Below are positions 1 to 5,530 of a stretch of 5,530 bases of DNA, one piece after another. Numbering within the stretch: position 1 is the stretch's first letter; each line of letters starts with the position of its first letter. This stretch comes from Clostridiaceae bacterium UBA4839. Its GTDB lineage: Bacteria; Bacillota; Clostridia; Clostridiales; Caloramatoraceae. The notes under the pieces were generated by a model. The model was not told the DNA's origin. It worked only from the letters and a program-made list of their open reading frames with translations, and searched no databases. A program made the position numbers and the translations under genes. The stretch lies in NCBI GenBank assembly GCA_002400085.1, contig DHEX01000093.1, forward strand, positions 1 through 5,530. The letters run 5' to 3'.

Positions 1-33
1 AACGCTTTTTTCATATTTGAAAATTTAAAAGTG

Positions 34-59
34 TAGACATAAGATTCATGTTAGACATA
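34..59. repeat. Two direct copies of TAGACATA, each inside a TGT/ACA inverted motif
   Basis: TAGACATA occurs at 34-41 and again at 52-59, an 18-base period. Each copy lies in a small dyad: TGTAGACA at 32-39 and ATGTTAGACAT at 48-58. The pair sits past the terminator of the sigma-54 activator gene, in what would be the upstream region of any leftward gene beyond the window. TGT...ACA dyads are typical of enhancer sites bound by Fis-type HTH domains, so binding sites for the neighbouring activator are a possible reading. This is inference: the copies are short and the region is AT-rich, so chance is not excluded. Confidence 0.3.
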
Positions 60-61
60 CA

Positions 62-97
62 AAAGGCAATAAAGTATGAGCATTCTTTATTGCCTTT
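62..97 (-). terminator. Rho-independent terminator after the sigma-54 activator gene
   Basis: AAAGGCAATAAAG (62-74) and CTTTATTGCCTTT (85-97) form a perfect 13-bp stem with a 10-base loop. Read on the minus strand, the 3' arm runs into TTTTGT, a short U tract. The hairpin begins 54 bases after the stop codon of the activator gene, as expected for its terminator. On the plus strand the hairpin is followed by A residues, so it should work mainly for leftward transcripts. The U tract is short and the stem is AT-rich apart from the GGC/GCC core, so strength is uncertain. Confidence 0.7.
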
Positions 98-151
98 ATA
101 AAAAAAATTAAATTATGATTTCCAAGAATGAAAATCATTTGATAATTCTAT

Positions 152-1924
152 CTATTCGTTTATTTTCCTATACAAAGTTGTAAGACCTATTCCAAGTTTA
201 TTTGCAATATTTTTTTTGCCTTCTGTTGTATTTCCATATTTACCAAGGCATTTGTTTATTATATCCTTTTCAAATTTAGATGTCATTTGCTCAAGAGTAC
301 CATCTATATTAATATATTCTCCTAATTCCAAGTCATTGCTTAAATTATTATCTTCTAGATAATCAGGCAAATCAGAAAGAGTAATTTCATCACTAATAGA
401 TAGGTTAACAGCATATTCAAGAGCGTTTTCTAGTTCTCTTACATTTCCAGGCCATTCATAGCATAAAAATTTTTCCTCAACCTCTTTAGATAGATGCTTG
501 ATAGAAATGCCCATTCTTTTGCATAGTCTATTCAGTATATATTCTGATAATATAAGTACATCTGTTTCTCTCTCCCTAAGTGGAGGAAGGTTAAGAGGTA
601 TTACATTTAATCTATAAAATAAATCCTGCCTAAACATTTTATTCTTCACAAGCTCTTCAAGATTTCTATGGGTTGCAGATATTATTCTTATATTTACTTT
701 AATTGGGTTGTTGCCACCTACCCTGTATATTTCCTTCTCTTGTATTGCTCTTAGAAGTTTAGGTTGAAGATGGAGGGGTAAATCGCCAATCTCATCTAAA
801 AATAACGTGCCGTTATTTGCAAGTTCAAATTTACCTATCCTTCCATGGCTGTTTGCACCTGTAAAGGCCCCCTTTTCATATCCAAATAATTCTGATTCTA
901 AAAGGTTTTCTGGTATGCATGTACAGTTTATTGCCATGAAGGGTCCATCTTTTCTTGGGCTGCTATTGTGTATTGCCCTTGCAAACAATTCCTTTCCTGT
1001 ACCGCTTTCACCATTTAGAAGTATAGTAGAATCTGATTTAGCAACAATGGTTGCTTTTTTAATAACATCTAAGAGCTTACTACTTTTACCTATTATATTT
1101 GGAAAGTTAACACTATCATCAGTGGTATAATTCATTGCGATATTTATTATATCTCTAATTTCATCAAAGCTTATTAAAGATGATATCCTCTTTTGGTTTA
1201 ATACTATGTCATTTGATTTATATAATACTTTAATTTCTCTGCCATCATTTATATGCCAAGTTGCTACTACTTCTTTATTATGAGTATCATTTATGTTTAT
1301 GTTAGTTATGATATCAGTTACACTTTTCCCTATTACATGGTCTTTTGAAAGGCTCATGTTTAGTGAATTTAGTGCTTTAATATTTATATGGCTTATTTTT
1401 TTATCTGGGCTTATTATTATTATGCTTTTATTTATTGAGTTTATAATTTCATTTACTTCCGTCATTTCAATATTGAGACTATTAGATACTTTTATTTTTG
1501 ATATTTCATTTTCAATCAAATTAGCAGTATTTTGAAGCATAATTAAATATTCATCTTTTTTATTTATAATAAGTTGTTTTTGTATATCATTAAAAGCAAT
1601 AAAGCCAATAACACCAATCACCTTTGCTTCTACCTTAATTGGATAGGCAATGTGTCCCATCTCCCTGCAAGAGGAGAAGCGATGACATTCCTTGCAAACG
1701 CAGTTCCCTGATGTAGAAATATTTAGCTGCTCTCTGCCGCTTTTAAGTATTTTAGCAAACAAAGAGTTATTAGCAGTACATTCATCAATCATGCTATAAT
1801 AATCTCCAGTTCCGCCAATCCTTATGAGATTTTCGTCTACCACAGTAACATCGACTTTAGTAGCAGAGTTTATGTCCTCTGCTAAATCCTGAATTTTATC
1901 TTGAATTAATCTCAAATATGACAT
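152..1924 (-). CDS. Sigma-54-dependent transcriptional activator (enhancer-binding protein), GAF/diacid-recognition-like sensor - PAS - AAA+ - Fis HTH
   Basis: This 590-residue protein is a complete RpoN enhancer-binding activator, which uses ATP hydrolysis to open sigma-54 RNA polymerase complexes. Residues about 1-145 form a GAF-like sensor; the pattern around VTVVDEN and YPIKVEAKVIGVIGF resembles the sugar-diacid-recognition domain of CdaR-type regulators. It carries a cysteine cluster (C75, C77, C80, C86, with C49 nearby). Residues about 153-255 look like a PAS domain. The AAA+ domain (about 275-510) has Walker A GESGTGKE at 305-312, the sigma-54-contacting loop GAFTGA at 352-357, Walker B with D377-E378, arginine-finger region FRQDLFYRLN at 431-440 and WPGNVREL at 491-498. 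A Fis-type HTH closes the protein (about 553-590, ending LTTLYRKINE). There is no phosphoreceiver domain, so activity is probably set by ligand or redox sensing rather than a histidine kinase. The ATG start is supported by a GGGGG ribosome site 7 bases upstream. The ligand and target promoter are unknown. The gene appears to be monocistronic, with its own terminator. Confidence 0.95.
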   Translation of the reverse strand: MSYLRLIQDKIQDLAEDINSATKVDVTVVDENLIRIGGTGDYYSMIDECTANNSLFAKILKSGREQLNISTSGNCVCKECHRFSSCREMGHIAYPIKVEAKVIGVIGFIAFNDIQKQLIINKKDEYLIMLQNTANLIENEISKIKVSNSLNIEMTEVNEIINSINKSIIIISPDKKISHINIKALNSLNMSLSKDHVIGKSVTDIITNININDTHNKEVVATWHINDGREIKVLYKSNDIVLNQKRISSLISFDEIRDIINIAMNYTTDDSVNFPNIIGKSSKLLDVIKKATIVAKSDSTILLNGESGTGKELFARAIHNSSPRKDGPFMAINCTCIPENLLESELFGYEKGAFTGANSHGRIGKFELANNGTLFLDEIGDLPLHLQPKLLRAIQEKEIYRVGGNNPIKVNIRIISATHRNLEELVKNKMFRQDLFYRLNVIPLNLPPLRERETDVLILSEYILNRLCKRMGISIKHLSKEVEEKFLCYEWPGNVRELENALEYAVNLSISDEITLSDLPDYLEDNNLSNDLELGEYINIDGTLEQMTSKFEKDIINKCLGKYGNTTEGKKNIANKLGIGLTTLYRKINE

Positions 1925-1931
1925 GAAATCG

Positions 1932-1936
1932 CCCCC
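1932..1936 (-). promoter_or_regulatory. Ribosome binding site of the sigma-54 activator gene
   Basis: GGGGG on the minus strand lies 7 bases before the ATG at 1924. The spacing is good, and this is the clearest Shine-Dalgarno-like site in the window. It supports the chosen start. Confidence 0.6.
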
Positions 1937-1967
1937 AAAAAGATCGTATTTTATATAAACCTATAGT

Positions 1968-1998
1968 ATTATCCTATCATAAATATGAAATATGTTAA
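1968..1998 (-). promoter_or_regulatory. Possible sigma-A-type promoter for the sigma-54 activator gene
   Basis: On the minus strand TTAACA (1998-1993, five of six matches to TTGACA) is followed after 19 bases by GATAAT (1973-1968, five of six matches to TATAAT). Transcription would start near 1961, giving a leader of about 37 bases. The 19-base spacer is longer than the usual 17, so the match is only fair. A weaker alternative is TTGCAT (2030-2025) with an extended -10, TGT-TATATA, 15 bases downstream. In AT-rich DNA such matches arise often by chance. Confidence 0.3.
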
Positions 1999-2013
1999 TG
2001 TGATATATAACAT
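1998..2013. promoter_or_regulatory. Near-perfect 16-bp palindrome upstream of the sigma-54 activator gene (candidate operator)
   Basis: ATGTGATATATAACAT pairs in seven of eight positions about its centre, giving a TGT-N8-ACA dyad. An overlapping inverted repeat, ATGTTA (1992-1997) and TAACAT (2008-2013), shares its right arm. The site is 74-89 bases upstream of the activator start and touches the candidate -35 element. The shape fits a dimeric HTH protein, for example an autoregulatory site or a Crp/Fnr-type site (half-site TGTGA). Which protein binds, if any, cannot be told from the sequence. Confidence 0.3.
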
Positions 2014-2090
2014 GATTGTGCTAAATGCAAGTTGGAATGAAACACTTTTTTGCCTCTGTTAAATCGTTTTTTAAATCATAATCCAATTAG

Positions 2091-2167
2091 AAATTTGAAA
2101 ACATAAAAAATGCTTCGCATTTTTTTACTGTTGTAACACAAAATAGTAAATTTACGATTTCAAATTT
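2091..2167. repeat. 10-bp inverted repeat enclosing the operon terminator
   Basis: AAATTTGAAA (2091-2100) is perfectly complementary in inverted orientation to TTTCAAATTT (2158-2167). The arms enclose 57 bases that contain the terminator hairpin at 2105-2125 and a 10-bp palindrome GTAAATTTAC (2146-2155). One arm covers the first two bases of the minus-strand stop codon of the transglutaminase gene. A second pair, AAATCG (2061-2066) and CGATTT (2155-2160), overlaps and would compete with it. All are AT-rich, so they may be incidental. Confidence 0.4.
2105..2125 (-). terminator. Rho-independent terminator of the MoxR/DUF58/transglutaminase operon
   Basis: AAAAAATGC (2105-2113) and GCATTTTTT (2117-2125) form a perfect 9-bp stem with a three-base loop. 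On the minus strand the tip reads GCGAAGC, a sequence known for unusually stable mini-hairpins, and the stem ends in TTTTTT followed by ATGTTTT. The hairpin starts 40 bases after the transglutaminase stop codon. The symmetric A and T tracts mean it could also stop rightward transcripts. It separates the operon from the downstream activator gene. Confidence 0.75.
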
Positions 2168-4328
2168 AAGTTCTTTTTCTAAAATAAGTAGGTAATGAAT
2201 AATAAGCATATTTAGTATGCAGTTTGATTTTGCCTGTTTTTTGCTTACATTTTTCTTTTAAAAATTGTATATACCCATTAATAACTTCTATATCAGACAT
2301 GGGTGGGGTTATATTGCCGTATAGGTATCTATCGTAGCAGTCTGAAACATCTTCCTTAGAATAATCTATAGTTTTGTTTAATTTATAAATATACTCCTTA
2401 ATAGTTTCATTAGGTTCATAATTTGCCCCGTAAATTTTCCCATATATAATTATAGTTTTAATACTCTTCCTCATTAATTTATCTATATTAACTTCTCGCT
2501 TGAATTTTTTTAATAGAGTATAAATAATTATAAAAGCAATTCCTAAAACTAAAGCCCCAAATATAATCAATTTGTTTTCATTTTGAACTTCATTATTTTG
2601 CTGTGCACTTTCTTCAGGCTTTTTCTCGGGCTGAATATTTTCATCTTTTTCTGCTTCCTCATTATCCTCTGGCGTAGCTATTTTTTCATCTTCAAGCATC
2701 AAAGAATTAGAGTCTCTGCCAGGGGTTGGATCAAAAGTTACCCATCCTATACCTTTAAAATAAAGCTCTACCCAGGCATGAGCATCTGATTCATACACCA
2801 TGGTATAACTGCTTTTATCCTTCAAAGAGCTCACAGCATAGCCCTCAACATATCTTGATGGTATTCCAGCAATTCTTGCCATAACTGCCATAGCTGTAGC
2901 ATAATACGTACAGTAACCTTTTTTCTCTTCAAAAAGAAAATAATCTACAAAATCTCTTCCCACTGGAAGATCCGATGTTTTTAAAGAATAAGGATAATTT
3001 TTCTTTAAGTAGTTTTCAATTGCAGAAGCTTTCATATAGCTATTATTATATTTATCAGTTATTTTGTATGTTAATTCATACACTCTATCAGGCATTTCTG
3101 CAGGTATCTTTAAATAATTATCCATATCAGTTTTATTGATTAAATTATTACCTGCATTTAAAAAAGTATTTTTATCAATTTTAGGAATTAAGGAACTTAC
3201 AGTATAAGATTTTTTAGGAGCTTTTTCAACAGATATCTCATTATAGCTGTCAACATAATATGCCCCCGAATCAACTTCTACTTTTTCGGGATAAAGAGCA
3301 TTAAAAATAGTAGCTGTATTTGTATAGTTAAAAATTTGAAGCTTTAATGGCTCCATAGTTATTTTCTCATTTTCTATCTTTCTTAAATTTGCTGCCTTTC
3401 CCGTTACATTTGTCTTCATCCACTGATAACCATTATAATAATCTTTAATTGAGCCCCTTAAGTGAGCTCCTCTTATATCATTATCACTTTCAACCTTAAG
3501 AGCAGGAACTTTTCTTAATTTTGCTTCTCCTCCAAGCCTTCCCGGATTTGGCTGATATCCTGTAGATACCAAAGAAAACTTACCTTTTCCTGAAGAATAA
3601 GAGCCATTTCCTTCTCCATTGAATTTATCTACAACATTCTTTTGAACCCATTCTATTTTTACTGGCTTGCCGCCATAAGGTAAAAGACTGATAAAAAACG
3701 TTACCAATACTAAAAATAAAGATACATATAAAAACCATCTATGACCATAATTTTTATCAATTTTAACATTTCTATAGTTATATTCTTCTTTATTTTTTAC
3801 TAAATTGTTATAAGCCATCAAAAACAAACTGGTTAATAGGAATAACTCACAATCATTATAAAAATTATAATCCGCCATAAAAAAATAAACAGCAAAAACA
3901 GTACAGCCAAAAACAATTATAGTTAATGGCTTTCTTTTTTCTACAACAAAATAATAAAATATAAACGCCAATATGCAGCACAAAATAGTCATTAATTGAT
4001 TAAAGTAATTGCCATATTCAGGAGTTATACACTGATTTAAAGACAGGCTGTCAATAAAGCTATATAAGTTCGTTAATGTTTTAAAAATGGTTTTTATATA
4101 TCCGAATTTATATAATACGCCAATTATGCCAAATATACTTATCCAAAAATAATTTAAATTTAAAAAACAGTATATATAAATAATGACTAAAAATACTATC
4201 ATAAACAGCATAAAAGGTTTATATCCTATGTTTGATATCTTAAATGTTGAATTTGCTAAGGATAAAAGGATAACTGAAATAGCTAAGCCATATATTAACG
4301 CTTCCTGGGGTCTTGTTTTATTTTTCAT
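2166..4328 (-). CDS. TgpA-like membrane protein with extracellular transglutaminase-like cysteine-protease core and C-terminal DUF4129-like tail
   Basis: The 720-residue product matches the DUF3488/TgpA membrane transglutaminase family in layout and usual length. The N-terminal part holds about six hydrophobic segments (roughly residues 10-26, 37-54, 57-73, 111-128, 135-152 and 197-216; another near 160-173 is possible). A large region to about residue 585 should lie outside the cell and contains the transglutaminase-like fold. Its triad is intact: C473 in GYCTYYA, H517 in DAHAWVELY and D533 in FDPTPG. A Glu/Lys/Gln-rich linker (about 545-585) leads to a last membrane helix (586-606) and a cytoplasmic tail of about 110 residues that resembles the DUF4129 tail usual in this family. 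Family members are predicted to act on proteins or peptides at the cell surface, but the substrate is unknown. The start overlaps the DUF58 stop as ATGA, implying coupled translation; a GGGGG stretch lies 13 bases upstream, longer than ideal. Closest well-known relative by layout: YebA of B. subtilis. Confidence 0.92.
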   Translation of the reverse strand: MKNKTRPQEALIYGLAISVILLSLANSTFKISNIGYKPFMLFMIVFLVIIYIYCFLNLNYFWISIFGIIGVLYKFGYIKTIFKTLTNLYSFIDSLSLNQCITPEYGNYFNQLMTILCCILAFIFYYFVVEKRKPLTIIVFGCTVFAVYFFMADYNFYNDCELFLLTSLFLMAYNNLVKNKEEYNYRNVKIDKNYGHRWFLYVSLFLVLVTFFISLLPYGGKPVKIEWVQKNVVDKFNGEGNGSYSSGKGKFSLVSTGYQPNPGRLGGEAKLRKVPALKVESDNDIRGAHLRGSIKDYYNGYQWMKTNVTGKAANLRKIENEKITMEPLKLQIFNYTNTATIFNALYPEKVEVDSGAYYVDSYNEISVEKAPKKSYTVSSLIPKIDKNTFLNAGNNLINKTDMDNYLKIPAEMPDRVYELTYKITDKYNNSYMKASAIENYLKKNYPYSLKTSDLPVGRDFVDYFLFEEKKGYCTYYATAMAVMARIAGIPSRYVEGYAVSSLKDKSSYTMVYESDAHAWVELYFKGIGWVTFDPTPGRDSNSLMLEDEKIATPEDNEEAEKDENIQPEKKPEESAQQNNEVQNENKLIIFGALVLGIAFIIIYTLLKKFKREVNIDKLMRKSIKTIIIYGKIYGANYEPNETIKEYIYKLNKTIDYSKEDVSDCYDRYLYGNITPPMSDIEVINGYIQFLKEKCKQKTGKIKLHTKYAYYSLPTYFRKRT

Positions 4329-5506
4329 AGAGTTTCAAGTACCCCCTTTACATCTGAATCATAGTTTAATGTAAATATTTTAATACCCATATTTTTAATT
4401 TTTTCTATCTTGCTATTTCTTAAATCTAAATCAGCAGAATAAATTATAATTATATCATATCCCATATCCTTTATCTGGCAGTATATTTCTGCATCTTCCC
4501 TGGATATTGTTCCTGTTATAATAATAATTGAGCTGCTGCTGCTTATTAAACTTATACGTTTTTGAAGTACATCCTTCATTCGTGAATCACCGCAGACTTT
4601 AGCCTCTGATAATACATTTAAAAAGCCTTTGAATTCTTTTACATCCCTTCCCTTAACATAGCTTACCATGTCATTGTTAATATACATATATACTGATGTA
4701 ATATTTTTCAGCAAAAAATAAGCTATGGAAGATGCTGCCTCAGCTGCCCTTTCTTCAAGATCTCTGCTGTTTTCCCCTCTGTAGCACCCATAATGAAAAT
4801 CAACAAAAATATAAGCTGAAGCTGTTCCTGTCATTTCATAGTTTTTAACAAAAAGTGATCCTTTTTTAGCTGAAACTTTCCAGTGAATTTTTTTAACATT
4901 ATCACCTATAGCATACTTTTTTATATCAGATACGCTGGTATTATCCTCATAAGCTTTCACCTTTGTAGACAGGGTTCCAAAAGATTGATAAGATTTTAAA
5001 TTAAAGTTTGAGAGCATATATAGTTTAGGGTATATATTAAAATTAGTATTAGAATATATTGTTTTTTCTAATTTAAACATTCCAAATATATCTTTAACAC
5101 ATATCTCAAGAGGGCCAATATTATATAATCCCCTGTATTTGGCATTAAAATCTGTCCTATAAACATATCTTTCCATTGGCTTTAATGCAGTAACACAAGG
5201 ATTGCTTTTTAAGCCTGTCAGTAATAAAGAGGTTTTATCATTAATTTCTATATGTGGAGCAGGAAGTATTGTTTCACTATCTATATAAGATAAAATATTT
5301 ATTTTATCCCCTGTATAGTATTCATGTTCTGATATTTTCTGATAACCAGAAATATTTTTATAAATAATTATAGTCCAAAAAAATGAAAAAAGTAATCCGC
5401 CTGATATAGTATAAAAAATCAGGTATGGTATTTTACCTCCGCCAAAAAGTGCCAAAAGTAAAGTTGCTGTAATTATAAAATAAAATTCCTTATTTATTTT
5501 AATCAT
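4325..5506 (-). CDS. DUF58 domain protein (YeaD-like), membrane-anchored
   Basis: This protein of about 393 residues begins with a short hydrophobic hairpin (two segments, roughly residues 8-21 and 27-49 from the ATG) that should anchor it in the membrane. The soluble part carries the DUF58 signature, read here as SVSDIKKYAIGD followed closely by KKIHWKVSAKKGSLFVKNYE (about residues 192-224). The following segment (about 230-393) has alternating hydrophobic strands and helices like a von Willebrand A fold. DUF58 proteins are almost always encoded beside MoxR AAA+ ATPases and are thought to be their partners; no enzymatic role is established. The reading frame is open upstream, and a GTG at 5518 would add four residues. 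I prefer the ATG at 5506 because GGGTG (5520-5516) lies 9 bases before it and nothing comparable is visible before the GTG, although the window edge limits the view. The stop overlaps the next start by four bases. Confidence 0.9.
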   Translation of the reverse strand: MIKINKEFYFIITATLLLALFGGGKIPYLIFYTISGGLLFSFFWTIIIYKNISGYQKISEHEYYTGDKINILSYIDSETILPAPHIEINDKTSLLLTGLKSNPCVTALKPMERYVYRTDFNAKYRGLYNIGPLEICVKDIFGMFKLEKTIYSNTNFNIYPKLYMLSNFNLKSYQSFGTLSTKVKAYEDNTSVSDIKKYAIGDNVKKIHWKVSAKKGSLFVKNYEMTGTASAYIFVDFHYGCYRGENSRDLEERAAEAASSIAYFLLKNITSVYMYINNDMVSYVKGRDVKEFKGFLNVLSEAKVCGDSRMKDVLQKRISLISSSSSIIIITGTISREDAEIYCQIKDMGYDIIIIYSADLDLRNSKIEKIKNMGIKIFTLNYDSDVKGVLETL

Positions 5507-5530
5507 AATCTGAAACACCCGGAACTTTAA
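5499..5530 (-). CDS. C-terminal tail of a probable MoxR-family AAA+ ATPase (partial, runs off the window edge)
   Basis: In the frame shifted relative to the DUF58 gene, the minus strand reads K-V-P-G-V-S-D-Y-D and then TAA at 5501-5499, overlapping the DUF58 ATG by eight bases. Many MoxR proteins end in a hydrophobic-x-VP tail, and a MoxR gene directly before DUF58 is the usual order in this operon. Only nine codons are visible, so the assignment rests mainly on gene context. The upstream gene could instead end at the TAA at 5529-5527 in the third frame. Confidence 0.4.
   Translation of the reverse strand, partial: KVPGVSDYD

Noticed and set aside
8..23. TTTTCA-N4-TGAAAA inverted repeat at the window edge
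   Set aside because: It is a six-base AT-rich stem without a following U tract or nearby gene; common by chance in such DNA.
840..862. TGGCTGTTTGC resembling a sigma-54 promoter core
   Set aside because: The GG to GC distance is only six bases, and it lies within the coding sequence of the AAA+ domain.
807..1130. Plus-strand open frame of 107 codons
   Set aside because: It lies wholly opposite the conserved AAA+ domain of the sigma-54 activator, has no recognisable domain, and is best explained as a shadow of that gene.
1293..1535. Plus-strand open frame of 80 codons with a hydrophobic product
   Set aside because: It is antisense to the PAS region of the activator; the hydrophobic composition follows from AT-rich reverse-complement codons.
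2031..2062. Possible sigma-54 -24/-12 promoter (TTGGAATG...TTTTTTGC)
   Set aside because: The GG and GC doublets are 16 bases apart instead of 10, so it does not fit the strict sigma-54 spacing.
2197..2221. Small hairpin GCATA/TATGC inside the 3' end of the transglutaminase gene
   Set aside because: A five-bp stem within coding sequence, too weak to call a regulatory element.
2583..2789. Plus-strand open frame of 68 codons
   Set aside because: It lies opposite the charged linker and catalytic region of the transglutaminase; no family resemblance and no clear ribosome site.
4183..4374. Plus-strand open frame of 63 codons across the DUF58/transglutaminase junction
   Set aside because: It is antisense to two well-supported genes and shows no independent coding evidence.

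Overview
The window is strongly AT-rich, with AT-ending codons, poly-purine ribosome sites and short intergenic gaps. Together with the protein content this suggests a low-GC Firmicute, most likely a Clostridium-like anaerobe; the species cannot be named from the sequence alone. All real genes lie on the minus strand, so transcription runs from high to low coordinates.

Right part (about 2166-5530): the distal end of a tightly packed operon of the widespread MoxR ATPase / DUF58 / transglutaminase-like type. What looks like the last nine codons of a MoxR-type ATPase enter at the window edge. They overlap the start of a DUF58 membrane-associated protein, whose stop in turn overlaps the start of a 720-residue TgpA-like membrane transglutaminase (ATGA overlap). 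The arrangement resembles yeaC-yeaD-yebA of Bacillus subtilis. In this module the ATPase and the DUF58 protein are thought to act as a chaperone-like or regulatory pair, and the membrane transglutaminase exposes a Cys-His-Asp catalytic core outside the cell. The physiological substrate is not known. The operon ends about 40 bases past the last stop codon in a short, very stable hairpin.

Intergenic region (1925-2165, 241 bases): the operon terminator, a longer inverted repeat around it, and upstream signals for the next gene (a weak sigma-A-like promoter, a near-perfect 16-bp palindrome and a clear ribosome binding site).

Left part (152-1924): a complete sigma-54 (RpoN) enhancer-binding activator with a GAF-like/sugar-diacid-recognition-like sensor carrying a cysteine cluster, a PAS-like domain, a full AAA+ domain with GAFTGA loop, and a C-terminal Fis-type HTH. 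It is followed by a 13-bp-stem terminator. The last 60 bases (1-60) hold no gene but contain paired TGT/ACA-type repeats, which could be binding sites for the activator in front of an unseen leftward target operon. No convincing -24/-12 promoter is visible inside the window. The regulator and the MoxR/DUF58/transglutaminase operon are separated by a terminator and are probably unrelated in function.

Nothing here amounts to a clearly new system. The points most worth a second look are the cysteine cluster in the activator sensor and the candidate operator sites on either side of its gene.
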